Of a DNA stretch of 64,000 nucleotides, positions 1-12,115 are shown piece by piece. The DNA is from Odobenus rosmarus divergens (taxonomy: Eukaryota; Chordata; Mammalia; Carnivora; Odobenidae). A program made the translations under genes and the position numbers. Location of the stretch: positions 581,410-645,409 of the forward strand of contig NW_004451406.1 in NCBI RefSeq assembly GCF_000321225.1, read 5' to 3'. The notes under the pieces are model-generated. The model did no database searches. It was not told where the DNA came from and saw only the letters and a list, made by a program, of their open reading frames with translations. The number at the start of each line of letters is the position of its first letter. Position 1 is the first letter of the stretch.

Positions 1-1275
1 AAGTGTGTCTCACAGACAGCTATGCTGAACAACCAGGTATTTGTCAGACCGCCACATGAGTCATTTTTTCAATGACAAAGCAGGTGGCTGCCCCAGAGGG
101 GAACATAAAAGGAATCTCAGTAATCATGTCCTACTTGAGTTGCCTACACGCTGCTGACTCAACAGCTGGTTCTATCCAGAAGAAAACAAGGCAGGAAATA
201 AAATATAAATGAGAAACAAACAAATTAAAAGAAATGTAATAAAACCACCACTGAAACAATAACTGCTTTTTTTCTTTTCAAAGAATGATTTCTTAGTATG
301 CATGCCTTAAATGAAAATGTCTAAAACAAATTACAGACAGAAATCTTTACACTTTACAGGACATTGGATCTGGTGTTTCATCGACAAAAGCTGCTAGGAA
401 AATTGCAGTCATGTCGTCCTCAACTCCTTTGTTATTTGCTGAATGGAATATCTAAGTCCAGAAGAGTTCTAGAAGTTTTCAGTTGGGTGTTGGGCCAAGA
501 TCTGAGTCAGGAGTTTCCAGGCCACATACTCACCACATGATTTGCTGATAGCATCATTGCATAAAAGGAAATGTAACTTCTGAAAATGCCCACAATTAGA
601 TACTAAGTAGACACTTGTCATTCTCTTCTTTCATCTATGGGTAGACAAGAAAAGTCCCTCTAGTGGCATGTGGGGCCTTTTTAACAATCACCAGTGCCTC
701 TGAATGTGTAAGTGGGCTTCTGCGACAAGATGGTTTTCTGTTTTTGATGAGACATACATTCTTTTTTTTTTTTAAGTGAAATTACATGAAAAGTTTGGAA
801 TTTCTGGATAGGTAATAAAATATGGAGCAATTCAGAGATGTCTTCTTCCCTAGATCACGTTGAAGCACAGGAAAAAGAACCATTGTGTTGGAAGAGGCCA
901 TTGATAAGATTACATCCCCAGGTGAGACTAGGGAATATACCCGGGGCTGTGCTGAAGATCCTCTGTTTGGAAGTGACCACCGGAATGTCTTTGACATTAA
1001 GAGACAAGAAGACTAACAACAGGTACTAGGAAGGAAGAGCGAGGACGAATAAGGAAAGGGAGCACAGGGAGATCAGTTTGAAAGGGCACCGGGGCCATGA
1101 ACAAAGGGCAGAATGAGAGCTCAGCATTCCCACCATTTATGGTCTAAAAACAAATCGACAGAAAACATAACTGCAAGATAACGAAGTAATTTTAATATCT
1201 CCATGTTAGAGTTATCAATGCCTGACAAAGTGGTTTTGCAGTCCTGATCATGAATTCTGAATCTTCGCATTATTC
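1..1275. other. unassigned A+T-rich DNA
   Basis: No gene or repeat family was recognised. The two overlapping short frames near 780-1030 (71 and 63 codons, opposite strands) match nothing I know and are the size expected by chance. A T-run lies at about 761-772. Confidence 0.5.
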
Positions 1276-1279
1276 CATT

Positions 1280-1620
1280 TTTTTATTGTATAAATTTGAG
1301 GTGTACAACTTGATGCATGCATACATTGTAAAATAATAAGCACCATCAAGCTAATTAACATACAGATCTCTTCACATGGTTACCTTTTTAGGGGGGTAGG
1401 GGCGAGAACACTTAGGATCTATTCTTTCAGCAAATTTCAAGTATATAGTACAGTATTGTTAACTGTAGTCACCATGCTATACATTAGATCTCCAGAACTT
1501 ACTCATCTTGCATAACTGAAACTTTTTACCCCTGACCAGCATCTCCCCATTTTTTAACCTCCTACCGGCCCCTGGTAACCACCATTCTAGTCTCCGCTTC
1601 TCTGAGTTTCATAGTTTGCC
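1280..1620 (-). mobile_element. old LINE-1 (L1M-type) 3'UTR fragment
   Basis: The plus strand reads as the reverse complement of an ancient mammalian L1 3'UTR. Landmarks in order are 'gaggtgtacaacttgatg', 'aagctaattaacata', 'gagaacacttaggatct', 'caaatttcaagtat', 'tagtcaccatgctatacatt' and 'ccctggtaaccaccattcta'. This order is the typical one for the family. It is diverged, non-coding and without a visible TSD, so it is probably a pre-carnivoran insertion. The exact subfamily is not determined. Confidence 0.8.
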
Positions 1621-1739
1621 ATCACTTCTGAAACAAAATCAATCCTTACTGCTGAGATTTTACTTTTCTGTACCCAGCCTTCTCCTACTATTGTTTCTAC
1701 AAACCAGCCATACTGGCCACCTCAACACCAGCTGATATT

Positions 1740-2115
1740 CAGTCTCTTGCTGTTTCAATACATATACATACATTTACTCTTCATCCCACCTAGAACACCT
1801 GTCCTCTGTCCCATTACTGCTTCCTTTTGTCAGTGCCCACCATATACAACTTTACCTATGTAAATTTGTCCTTTTTCGGCTTTCAAAGCATCAAGTAGTC
1901 ATTCCCTCAAGGAAAACTTCACCAACCCTCTCAGAATGAGGTAGCAATCTATTCAAATATTTATATTTAAGTTCTTGGCTGTGTATTAGTTTTATCACAT
2001 TTGTGGGTCAGCTCCTTCCCACATACTGCTAGGTTCGCTCATTTCGGGGCAAATGTCTGAACACAGCACTCTCTGTACTTCTGTGTATATATTTAAGCTT
2101 TGTCAACATACCATC
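1740..2115 (+). mobile_element. probable LINE-2 3' end remnant
   Basis: The stretch 'ctttcaaagcatcaagtagtc...ctcaaggaaaacttcacc', followed about 60 to 200 bases later by 'tgtattagttttatcacattt' and a late 'gggcaaatgtctgaac', follows the order of landmarks in the 3' portion of mammalian L2. Divergence is high and the boundaries are approximate. It could be another ancient repeat with similar composition. Confidence 0.5.
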
Positions 2116-2119
2116 ATTG

Positions 2120-3290
2120 ATTACGGACGATTGTAGCTCTGTATTAGGGCTTATTAAAATTCAGTACAGCACATGTCTGCTGCTCATGTAAAAATGTAGA
2201 AGTAATATCCGTATACAGAACCCGAATGCCATGCTCAATTAAATGCCAAGCACAATCCCAGCGCATCTGGTTGGTACATGCTCTGGTCACAGCCTAATAG
2301 TCAATTGTACAATGACAAATAAATGCATAACATATCATGTTAAGATAATTTTGTATTTTAGAAAATCTTAGCAGTTTCAAATTTTGAGGCTTTGTGCTTG
2401 AATTTTTTTTTATCATGGAAAGTAAGCAGTTCCTTCGATATTGTTAGTGATCTAATGTGAAACAAAAAGTCTTATTATTCTTTTAAGCTGCTTTATCAGT
2501 TTAATTGATGAGTACAAACATGAGCTATTAAAAATGCAACTTCTTAGCCCGTAAATCAGAATTTCTCCATGGTCAACAAACCAAAAAGTACCAATCAATT
2601 ATATTACTTCTCCATCATCTTTAAGCCTGGATGTACATTTTTATGTATAGCTAAAGAATCTCATCTCTCTTGACAAACTCTTTTGTGCATAAATGTTGTG
2701 CCTTTAGATTTATAAACCAGATTTATAAAATATCACTTTAAGTGTATAAACCATATTTATTTCAACAAAATACCACTATAATATTTAGCAATTCCAATTT
2801 GTGGTATGAACTTTTCCTTCCAACCTGGGATATAAAAATGACACATCTCTTTTCTTTATTTAAAATTATATTTTTAAAAATTATATTTAATCTGCTTTAT
2901 GTCTCCAAACCGCTGATGGGAAGAAATTCTATTTCAGTCATTATTGGGCTTCTCTCCTCTGTAGGGTCAGAAAAACATCCTGAAGTTATTGTCACCATTG
3001 ATATGCCCATGGTCCATGTGGTTCCTTTAAAGGGAGACAGGTTCACTGCCTACCCAGGAAATCGCCTGAGATTAGGACAGGACTCCTTAAGGTGTCATGC
3101 CATCTTTCCCCAAATAGAGAACTAGGGCCAGGAGGAAACACAAACGACTTGTGGAACCCGCAAAATTCTGTCCCTTCACAGTCTGGGGTGGAGTTTCTCG
3201 AATGCTCACTGAACTTTGGTCCCAGATGTTACCATCCGTTTTTTTGTAATGCCTCAGGGATTTCTAGGGATGGTAAAGTGGAATGTTTAA
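2120..3290. other. unassigned DNA
   Basis: No repeat family or gene was recognised. It holds a 127-codon open frame (2742-3125, plus). Its second half follows a pyrimidine-rich stretch ending in 'ctctgtag', which looks like a splice acceptor. I do not recognise the peptide and see no matching donor or coding-type bias, so I do not call it an exon. Confidence 0.4.
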
Positions 3291-3302
3291 AGGATCCTCT
3301 TG

Positions 3303-3532
3303 GGGTGCATGGGTGGCTCAGTCGGCTAAGTGTTTGTCTTCGGCTCAGGTCATGATCCTGGAGTCCCGGGATGGAGCCCCACATTGAGGCCCACATCGAG
3401 CCCCGCATCAGGCTCCCGGCTCAGCGGGGAGTCTCTTTCTCCCACTGTCCTTCACCCTGCTTGCACTCTCTCTCTCTCTCAAATAAATAAATAAAATCTT
3501 AAAAATAAATAAATAAAATCTTTAAAAAAAAT
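3303..3532 (+). mobile_element. CAN-SINE (tRNA-Lys-derived)
   Basis: A full carnivore SINE: a head with the tRNA-like A box 'tggctcagtcgg', then 'ggctcaggtcatgatcctgg', a CT-rich body and an AAAT-rich tail. The flanks 'aaggatcctctt' (left) and 'aaggatgctttt' (right) are a diverged TSD. Two features are odd. The 'gagccccacat' module is repeated about three times at 3373-3415. The tail motif AAATAAATAAATAAAATCTT also occurs twice. The element moves by L1 machinery and encodes nothing. Confidence 0.95.
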
Positions 3533-3545
3533 GAAGGATGCTTTT

Positions 3546-4090
3546 TCCAAAAACCAACTATAAAACTGGACAAAATTGTTGATAACAATTCAAGGTTCTT
3601 GAGGTTGACTAAATATAAGCACACATAGTGACTCACCTTTGGGTAAGAACAGTGGGAGTCTAGCACTCTTCCCAGGGGCTGCTCTCACCAACCCCTCTCC
3701 TTGCCCAGTGTCCAGATCAGTAGGCACCGTGCTGCTGCTAGGAGTGGACAACCCATGAAAACCAGTTGCTTCACTGGGAAGGGACAGGCTTGGTTTTGAG
3801 CAAAGGATGCAGAAGTCATGCCCGGTAGTGTTGGTGAGTAAAAATAGCAAAATTTGTAGGAAATAAAGCTGACAACACTTCTAACCTGAGATTACAGTTG
3901 TTCTTGGAGTGAGCAATAAACTGACCAGCCAGAAACTTAATAGGCAAATCCCTGAAATGAGAAGAAAAAGCCATGGAAGGGCTAGATCAGCTTTCCGCAA
4001 ATCCGTGGCTGACTGGGGGAAGCTACCCCAGAGAGGAGAGATAGACTTTAAGATACCAAAGTCATCATTAAAAAGAAGCATAAAGAACTA
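3546..4090. other. unassigned DNA
   Basis: Nothing was recognised. Overlapping 60-86-codon frames on both strands (3590-4097) have no recognisable product. The right part may already be diverged L1M sequence leading into the next feature. Confidence 0.4.
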
Positions 4091-4094
4091 TGAA

Positions 4095-5267
4095 TAATTT
4101 AGACCCCTACCTAACACCATCTACAAAAATCAAATAAAAAAATGTATCTTAGATTAAATGTAAGAGCTAAAACTAAATTATTTCTAATAGCAAGCATAGG
4201 AGAAAATGAGACCTTGGATTAAACAAAGACCTTAGATATGACACAAAAAGCCAATCCATCAAAAGACAAAAAAAAAAAAAGATTGGACCTCATTAAATTT
4301 AAAATGTTTTTGTTCTTCAAGAAAGACTTATGCAAGTAAAATATAAGCCTGGGAGAAACACTTACAAATCATGTATCTGATAAAGGATGTATATTCAAAA
4401 TAATGAAAGAAATTTTGCAAGTCACTAAGGTGACAAGCAACCCAGTTTAAACATGGGCAAAATATTAACACATTTCACCTAAGAAGATATATGAATGGTT
4501 AATAAACACATGTAAAGTTGTTCAATGTAGTTAATATTCATTTTGTCATTTTGCCCTAAAAGTCTCTAGTGAAATTTAAATGAAATACTACTAGACATCC
4601 ACTGGAAAAGTTATCACCAAAAAGTCTGATGATACCAAGTGTTGGCAAAAACATAGAGAAAAATTAACCTTTATATGATCTTGGTGGGAATGTAAAATGG
4701 TAGAGATTCTTTGGAAAAGATTTTGACAACTTCTCTATAAGTTAATAATTAGCTTAATTCCATTCTTAAGTGTGTGAGATATCAAAACATAAGTCTACAC
4801 AAAGTCTTCTATGCAGATGCTCATAGCAATATTATTCTGAATAACTAAGAACTGGAAACAATCCAAAAATCTATAAACTATTGACTAGATTAACAAAATG
4901 TGATATATCTATAAAATGAAATTCAGTTCTGCAGTAGAAAGAACAAATTGTTGATACATATTACAACATGAATGGATCTCAAAAATTTTATGCTAAGTGA
5001 AAGAAGTCAGGCTACAAAAGACTATATACTCTATGATTCCATTTGCATAAAATTTCCAGAAAAGGTGAGTCCATAGAGATAAAAGTAGATTAGTGCCTGA
5101 AGCTGAGGCGGGAATGGAGATTTCCTGCAAATGAATACAAAGAAACTTTTTGAGTGATTGGTCTACAACCATACAGTATTATGGCAATAGTTGTAATTAT
5201 AAATTTCATTTAGAATATTGAATTGTGCATTTAAAATGGGCTTATTTTATAGTATCTGAGCTATAGT
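4095..5267 (+). mobile_element. old LINE-1 (L1M-type) ORF2 end and 3'UTR
   Basis: Landmarks appear in L1 order. 'gacccctacctaacaccatctac' and 'taaatgtaagagctaaaac' come from the C-terminal part of ORF2. They are followed by 'attggacctcattaaa', 'ggtgggaatgtaaaatgg' and 'tcatagcaatattattc'. The 3' end signals are 'gaatggatctcaaaaattt', 'gtgaaagaagtcaggc' and 'tatgattccatttgcat'. Frameshifts and stops break every frame. The 3' end abuts the SINE at 5283. Confidence 0.85.
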
Positions 5268-5282
5268 AAAAAACAACTGATA

Positions 5283-5474
5283 GGGCGCCTGGGTGGCTCA
5301 GTTGGTTAAGCGACTGCCTTCGGCTCAGGTCATGATCCTGGAGTCCCGGGATCGAGTCCCACATTGGGCTCCCTGCTCAGCAGGGAGTCTGCTTCTCCCT
5401 CTGACCTTCTTCCCTCTCGTGCTCTCTATCTCTCATTCTCTCTCTCTCAAATAAATAAATAAAATCTTTGAAAA
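5283..5474 (+). mobile_element. CAN-SINE, 'gactgcc / gaccttcttccctctc' subtype
   Basis: Full-length copy flanked by 'aaaaaacaactgata' and 'aaaaaacaattgata', a TSD with one mismatch. Its body ('gggagtctgcttctccc', 'cctctcgtgctctctatc') is very close to the copies at 18372 and 35610, so the three form one subfamily within this window. Confidence 0.96.
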
Positions 5475-5840
5475 AAAAAACAATTGATAAAAAACTAACT
5501 TCTCAGTGGTTTTTAGAAAAGCAATACTTGAGTCTTTCAAGGAGGTTGCTGATACTAAGATTAGTTAGAATTTTCTGATTCTCTCATTTCATGTTGCATG
5601 TTACATTTATGTGAAATTGGCTTGTGCTACTTAATAAAACGTTTGGAAATTAAAATAATTATAATATTTTTTCAGTTTATGTTTTTAAAACTATTAATAC
5701 TTAAGTATGGTTGAGTGATGTATTTTTGATAAATGGAAATATTTTTGTTTTTGAAAGAGAAGAATTAAATTATTTGGAAAACCTTCCAAAAAGGATCTTC
5801 TATGTCGTGACTTGACTAATACTTAAAATTAGTTTTTTAG

Positions 5841-6036
5841 GGGCGCCTGGGTGGCTCAGTCATTAAGCGTCTGCCTTTGGCTCAGGTCATGATCCCAGGG
5901 TCCTGGGATCGAGCCCCCCACATCGGGCTCCCTGCTCGGTGGGAAACATGCTTCTCCCTCTCCCACTCCCCCTGCTTGTGTTCCCTGTGTCACTGTGTCT
6001 CTCTCTATCAAATAAATAAATAAAATCTTTAAAAAA
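5841..6036 (+). mobile_element. CAN-SINE, 'cccctgcttgtgttccc' subtype
   Basis: Full head, CT-rich middle and (AAAT)n AAAATCTTT tail. The TSD is 'attagttttttag' (5828-5840) against 'attaggtttttgg' (6038-6050), diverged at two positions. Confidence 0.95.
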
Positions 6037-6051
6037 TATTAGGTTTTTGGT

Positions 6052-6695
6052 TTTTAGTAGATTAAATCAGCAAAATAAACTGTTTCCTCCAAGTCATAGA
6101 AAATGACAAATTTGTTAACCTAAATTATAGATGTATTTCTTTATAAAACTAATGAAACTAGTATTTTCCTAGAATTCTCCAAGTTGAGAGTGTATGAATT
6201 GGTCTTAATTATCCCATTGCAAGAATATCAAATCATTAAGTTCTCCATTCAAGGCTTTAGTGACAGTAAGGTAATCTCACTTGTGCTTACGAATGACATC
6301 CTCCAGCCTACCCTGTAGCTTTCTCCCCAGCTTCTCCCTGTAATGGCCACACAGGTCCTTAGCCATGATGCTGCATAACCTCCTTCTGTAAGCTCCTTGA
6401 CTGAGAGCTATGCTGTTGTTTTACACAATTCTTAAAATTAACCATGAGTTGCTATTATAATGAAAATATTCTGATCTACTTTTCATCAATGGCTATGCTG
6501 AAATAGAGAACTACCTTCCTTATCCATTCATTTTGCCCTTTTTTTACTAATTATAAAGCAGGCCTTCCTTCCCTCCTTATTATTTTATTTTTTCAGATAG
6601 TCACTATTAGAATACTCAGCCCCAGTTTTCAAAGATAGCAGGCCAAACAAATGAGCTAAAGCCCGACGTTCTCAATATCATACCTCCCCTTCATT
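6052..6695. other. unassigned A+T-rich DNA
   Basis: No gene, RNA or repeat family was recognised. Confidence 0.4.
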
Positions 6696-6704
6696 AGTTT
6701 TCCT

Positions 6705-6960
6705 TTTCCTAAGTAACAAACTACCCATAATGTTAGAGACTTAAAAGTTTTTTAAAAAATGTTCATTTTTGTTGCTCATGGATCCCCAGGTTAGTTAGAG
6801 TGACTGCTTCTTTAGGCTCTCAGTTTTGTTCAGGTCGGCTTCATATGTCTCCATGATTCTGGGTCCAGTGGTTACTATGGAATACACTTCTCACTAATGA
6901 TCATAAAAGATCAGGAGAGAAAACTAAATCAAGAAAGCATTTTTAAAATCTCTCCCTACA
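6705..6960. repeat. copy of an unnamed old interspersed repeat (family X)
   Basis: 'aagtaacaaactacccataatgttagagacttaaaa' followed by 'tgctcatggatccccaggttag' resembles the start of the sequences at 7216, 10340 and 15355, which share 'acttaaaa...tta' then 'ggtcag/ggttag'. This is a diverged ancient repeat. I cannot assign its class from the sequence alone. Confidence 0.4.
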
Positions 6961-7422
6961 TCATATAAACTGGACAAATCCAACTCAACAGAGTGGGAAT
7001 ATGTTTTCCATCCAGATGGGGAGACATTTCAAATTTCCATGACTGAAAACATGACTGTATTGCAGGGAGTAAGAATTGGAACAGCAATCTAGTGTATCAC
7101 ATATCCCTTCAGCGGGAATCTATTAGCTCAGAACCAAGTGTGTATGTCTCGACCTTCTTCCTTCTCTTCCCTACAGACGTTTCTACCTATAAAAATAGAC
7201 CCTGTCAGTCCTATTCCGTCAGTTACCTTTTGCTGCTTTATGTTTTATGTATAACCACAGACATCTCAATACCATGCAACAATAAACATGTATTTCTTAA
7301 TCACATATTTGCACTTGTCTGGAACAGCTCTGCTTCAGGCTGTCCTTCAATGGGACAGCTAGGTGGCTCTCTTCATGATTGAATCAAGGGGGAGTGTCTA
7401 TGCTCAATGTATTTTTCTTATG

Positions 7423-8071
7423 AGTTTCATTCTTCTGCATGTGGCTGTCCAATTTTCCTCAAAAAATTAAAAATAGAGCTACCCTATGACCCAGCAATTG
7501 CACTCCTGGGTATTTACCCCAAAGACACAAATGTAGTGAAAAGAAGGGCCACATGTACCCCAATGTTCATAGCAGCAATGTCTGCAATAGCCAAACTGTG
7601 GAAAGAGCTGAGATGCCCTTCAACAGATGAATGGATAAAGAAGATGTGGTCCGTATATACAATGGAATATTACTCAGCCATCAGAAAGGATGAATACCCA
7701 ACTTTTACATCAACATGGATGGGACTGGAGGAGATTATGCTAAGTGAAATAAGTCAAGCAGAGAAAGTCAATTATCATATGGTTTCACTTATTTGTGGAA
7801 CATAAGGAATAGCATGGAGGACATTAGGAGAAGGAAGGGAAAAATGAAGGGGGGAAATCAGAGGGAGAGATGAACGATGAGAGACTATGGACTCTGAGAA
7901 ACAAACTGAGGGTTCTAGAAGGGAGGGGGGTAGGAGGATGGATTAGCCTGGTGATGGGTATTAAGGAGGGCACGTACTGCGTGGAGCACTGGGTGTTATA
8001 CGAAAACAGTGGATCGTGGATCACCACATCCAAAACTAATGATGTACTGTATGGTGACTAATATAACATAA

Positions 8072-8111
<40 letters not shown>

Positions 8112-8150
8112 GTAAGTAAATAAAAAATAAAACACACACACCAAAAAAAA
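7423..8150 (+). mobile_element. 5'-truncated carnivore LINE-1 with inverted 5' end
   Basis: Bases 7423-7458 are minus-sense L1 ORF2, identical over 36 bases to 21254-21289. From 7459 the element runs in plus sense. A frame ending at 7805 carries the ORF2 C-terminus ([20 protein letters not shown], then a stretch with STDEWIKKMW and MEYYSAI). This gives about 118 L1-derived codons of a protein normally near 1275 residues. A carnivore L1 3'UTR (to about 8065) and an (AAAT)n tail follow. An inverted upstream fragment joined to a direct downstream fragment is the hallmark of twin priming. No clear TSD was found. The element is dead. Confidence 0.92.
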
Positions 8151-8155
8151 AAAAA
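8066..8155. repeat. (AAAT)n microsatellite and A-rich tail of the LINE-1
   Basis: About 13 AAAT units followed by AAGT/AAAT variants, a short (AC)n and an A-run. It grew from the poly(A) tail of the L1. Confidence 0.9.
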
Positions 8156-8319
8156 AGAAAAGAAAAGGCAGTTGGACAAGAAGGCAACCAAATTGCATAA
8201 GCAATACCAATACCAACTTCAGCCCATGTTACATTGCTAACATCTAATTGGTCAAAGCATCACATAGCCAAACCTAGAGTGAAGGGAAGGAAAAGTACAT
8301 CTGGTGCCTCATGAAGCCA

Positions 8320-9648
8320 TAGTTGGCTACCTTAGTCACAATGAGTCATTTCTATCACATATACCCTGAGGCTGTGTCACTTACTTTTGATTTAGCGTGC
8401 TATAGTTTCATTTAAAAGCACTGACATTTCTGGACCTCTATACCCCCGCTTAATTTCCCTTAAATTGGCCAGTTCTGTTTTGTGCCCATCTTCCTTTTGT
8501 TGTAACTGTCATGGTAGCTAGCTCATGCTTTCAAATCTTTGCACACAAACTTTTCTCGCACCAGTGTAGCAAGTTTATTAGGTACATTGTCTGGAGTGCA
8601 GTTTTACCAAATGTTTTTCCACTACAGAATAGAGGTTATCATTTTTGCAGCCTCAGGTAAAAGTTTTTTTTTTTTTTTGCCAAAATTCAATACACTTAGT
8701 TTATGTTTTTTGTCATGACACCACCCCTATCCACACACTAAAATCACTGTTGGTCAAGGTTTGGTCACAAAAACAGAAGCCACTCTATATATTCTGAATT
8801 AAAACAAAGCTTAATACAGAATTAAGTTGAAAGAACACAGAGGTCAGAGAGGTTGCAGCGTGGGTCCAAGGATTTGACACTGAAACAGTTGGGAGGTGGT
8901 TTTCACAAGCTAACCAGGCCGTTGCTGTGCCTCTTTATCTACCTACAAGCCTCAGTGCAACCCCTTCGAGAGAACAATGGTTGCTGCTTTTCATCTGCCT
9001 TCCAAATCTTACACGAATTCCTCTTTTGGGCAAAGAAACCAGAAAAATAAAGAGAATTCCAGGAAACGTAATACTTGGACTTACAATATGGGGGAACTGA
9101 GCTGACAATAGAAAATCCAGTATAGTCATGTTTTCACAAATGTTTACACGTGGATCTGCGAGATTTAAAAGTTGAGTTTCTCACTCTGAGATCTCCAGGC
9201 ACTCTAAATTAAATCAAAATACTTATGCATGTACACCAAGGATTTAGGACATCAACCTGGAGTGAAATGGACTAAAGAAGAAATTATGGGACACACATAT
9301 ATACATTTTAAAACAACTATTTCCTCCCTTGAGCAGAGTTTGACTGAAGCCATTACCCAAGATAAGTATATGAGTCCAGTGTTTTAATAACAGTGAAAAA
9401 AATCAAACATCACCACCAATGTACCAAAAATATCTTTGAATGGGTTTATTTTCTATTCTCTTTCTATTTTGTTAATTAATTTTATTCTAACCCTTTTCAT
9501 GTGCTGTCTTTCAAAATACACACCTCTCCACACACACCCATATATATTATATATGTATATAATATTTAAATTTAAGAACCAATGTAAAAGTATCTATTAT
9601 TTGGGACAAGTATACCATTAATCAACATAAAACATATTTATTTGTGTA
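8320..9648. other. unassigned DNA
   Basis: No gene or repeat was assigned. A T-run lies at 8666-8679. The short frames at 8853-9129 (both strands) are unrecognised. Confidence 0.4.
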
Positions 9649-9665
9649 AGCCTAGAGATATTTCC

Positions 9666-9861
9666 ATTTTTTCTTTTTTTTTTTTTTTAGAGAGAGAGAG
9701 AGGGTTGGGAGGGGCACAGAGAGAGGGAGAGAAAGAATCTTAAGCAGGCTCCACACCCAGCACAGAGCTCAAGGCAGGGCTCCATCTCACAACCCTGAGG
9801 TCATGAGCTGAGCCGAAATCAAGAGTTGGATGCTTAACCAACTGAGCAACCCAGGCACCCC
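9666..9861 (-). mobile_element. CAN-SINE, older 'gaaatcaagagt' subtype
   Basis: Reverse-oriented SINE with a T-run at the left and the head complement 'ccaactgagcaacccaggcaccc' at the right. The TSD is 'agcctagagatatttcc' (9649-9665) against 'agcctggagatacttcc' (9863-9879), 15 of 17 matching, which fits an older copy. Confidence 0.95.
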
Positions 9862-9879
9862 TAGCCTGGAGATACTTCC

Positions 9880-10335
9880 TGATTGGAAGTTTGAGCATGA
9901 AATTCCTATAAAAAAGTGTATTTCTGCCAGGTTAATACTGATAATCTTGAAAATCATACTGGTAGGTTGGGAAACAAGAAGAAAAATGGAAAATTAGGGA
10001 CTTAATGAGCATCCTGTATACTTCATGCTTCATAGTGACAAAAGTGATTATAGATATTAAATGTTGGTTTACAGTAAGGGATAGTAGAAAAAGTTTCAAT
10101 ATTAGAATATGTGAATTTTGGTTTGTTTTTTTTTCACTAAATGTGTGATTTGTACTAGTTGATTAAACTAAGACCTGCTTTCCTGAATTATAAAAGATTG
10201 AGACTAGATTGTCTCTCAGGTAATTGTCAATTCCAAATCTATGATTATGAAATATTGAAGATATTTTAAGCATATAATTTAAACTTAGAAAAATAAAGAT
10301 TAAAAGTAATGCAAACATTTATATATTTTTTTTAT
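9880..10335. other. unassigned A+T-rich DNA
   Basis: No feature was recognised. Confidence 0.4.
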
Positions 10336-10339
10336 TACT

Positions 10340-10850
10340 GTCTGAAAATTATCCCCAAACAGCGATTTAAAACAACAAACAAGCGTTCCTTATTTCTCAC
10401 TATCCTGAGGGTCAGCAGAGCAGTTCTTCAGGTCTGCGCTGGTTTGTCTGGGGCCACATACTTTAGGAGGGCATCCATTGCTTGTTAGGTAGTGAAAGGC
10501 AAGTTGGCTAGGGTAAGATGGTTTAGTCCTACTTCTCTCATTCTCCCATAGGTCAGCTGCCAAGCTTTTCCATGTGGCAGTGATAGGGTCCAAACATCAG
10601 CAAGAGAAGGCAAGTCCAAATGAGTGCTCTTCAAGCCCCTGCTTGTATTAAATTTGCTAGCATCTTATTGGCCAAAGCATATCACACAGACAAGCCTAGT
10701 TCAAGACATGAAGAAACGGATCCTCCTTCTTAATGGAAAGAGTAGCAAAATCACATTGCAATGAGAATATGAATACATGAAAGGGAAGAATTTGTGACCA
10801 ATTTTGCAATCTCCCAGCCATCCTGTTCTTCAGCCAAACTGAGCTACATG
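10340..10850. repeat. family X repeat, longest copy
   Basis: 'gatttaaaacaacaaacaagcg', 'ctatcctgagggtcagcag', 'tattggccaaagcatatcac' and 'acaagcctagttcaagacatg' occur in the same order as related pieces at 7216-8310 and 15355-15740. No coding frame of substance is present; a 67-codon frame at 10390-10593 is incidental. Confidence 0.5.
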
Positions 10851-12115
10851 GTTTCTTAAATATAATTCATACAATCTTCCAAATTTTAGTTTGTTCATAT
10901 ATTTCTGGACCTCTAAAACTTCCTCTTGTACTTATAAATTCTTGCAGTTCCTACAGCTTGTTGATCATGGAGTTACTTAGCAACTGCCAGTTTTTTATTG
11001 GCATAGGTAGAGAGAATAAAAAGATGAGACAGTGCCTGGATTTTGCAGATGTCAAGCAGGCTTCACAAGAGAAGACCTACACTAAAGGATAATGCAAGGA
11101 TGCTAGATCTGTAGAGCTTATGAGGCTATCTTAAGGCAAAAATGGGCACAGAAAAAGAATATGCGAAAATAAGCTATTTTCTTCTCAATTTTATCTAGCC
11201 CAGAATCTTTTCTTTTACAATGCAGTTGAGGAATGAGACTACCCACATCAAGAACTATTTGTGTTAGGATTTTAATGCATAGGCATTACAAAATTTGGAG
11301 AGACATGGTGTGCTCTTATATTTAAAACTTTGTAGAAAGAAGGCATGTAATATTAGACTTATGAAAATGTAGGAGTCTATAAAAGGGAAATAGCTAAACT
11401 ACATGATTCTTGTTAGTTTGAACTAATAAGGTCATGATATGCAATTCAGATTTTACAAAATCGTTACATTTTTGTTCTCTCAATGACAGAGTTTATATGT
11501 TTGTTTATATTTCTGAATGTGTGAACCCATGAAACTAGAAAAACCATTTGGAAAAACAATAAGATCTTTCAGTTTCCTAAAATATTATCAGTATTTGTTA
11601 TAAATAATATTAGAAACATGTAAATCCTATTTATTTTTAAATATGCAAATGGGAAAATTTTACAGATTAGCCTCAGAATAGGTTTTATGTTTACTTTGGG
11701 CAATTTTAAATGATCTTCCAAGTCACTTTAATTTGTAATTTTCTGCACTCCACAAAATTTAACAAAACTTTCCCCGGCTTTAGAGCTAGTCGAATATATC
11801 ATTTAGACTACTGATTAAATATTCAAATATTTAACCAAATATATTTGTCATTAACCTGAAGTTTTAATCCAGATCACATAAATAATGTCACATTCATTCA
11901 AGAAATCTTTTTTAAAAAATTATCCATCAAATGGAATATATAAAATTTTAAAAAATATTGGTCATAAAAATTGGAGAAGGGTGTCAGGGAATACTTACAA
12001 TAAAATTCTAGATGTTCAAGTGTTTGGATACCTTACAAGTGTTTGTGATTGCTTACATGACTTCTAAATATTTGAAAGTTATAGTGAAAACAACATGTGC
12101 TTTTTACCAACTAGA
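10851..12115. other. unassigned A+T-rich DNA
   Basis: No gene, RNA or repeat family was assigned. The 60-codon frame at 11885 is unrecognised. Confidence 0.4.

Larger units (their letters stand above)
7216..8310. repeat. family X repeat, split by a LINE-1
   Basis: The left part (7216-7422) has 'gtcagttaccttttgctgc' and 'ctggaacagctctgcttcagg'. The right part (about 8165-8310) contains 'aattggtcaaagcatcaca' and 'agccaaacctag', matching 'tattggccaaagcatatcacacagacaagcctag' near 10667. The L1 at 7423-8150 interrupts it. The repeat is non-coding and its class is undetermined. Confidence 0.45.

Noticed and set aside
2742..3125. 127-codon open frame preceded in its middle by an acceptor-like pyrimidine tract
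   Set aside because: The peptide is unrecognised, there is no donor or partner exon, and length alone is not evidence in mammalian DNA.
3303..3400. tRNA gene suggested by A- and B-box-like motifs
   Set aside because: It is the tRNA-derived head of a SINE. The cloverleaf is not intact and a CT-rich body and AAAT tail follow. The same applies to all SINE heads here.
9544..9565. 10-bp A+T inverted repeat (and a similar one near 17766-17788)
   Set aside because: Short arms in A/T-only sequence are expected by chance.
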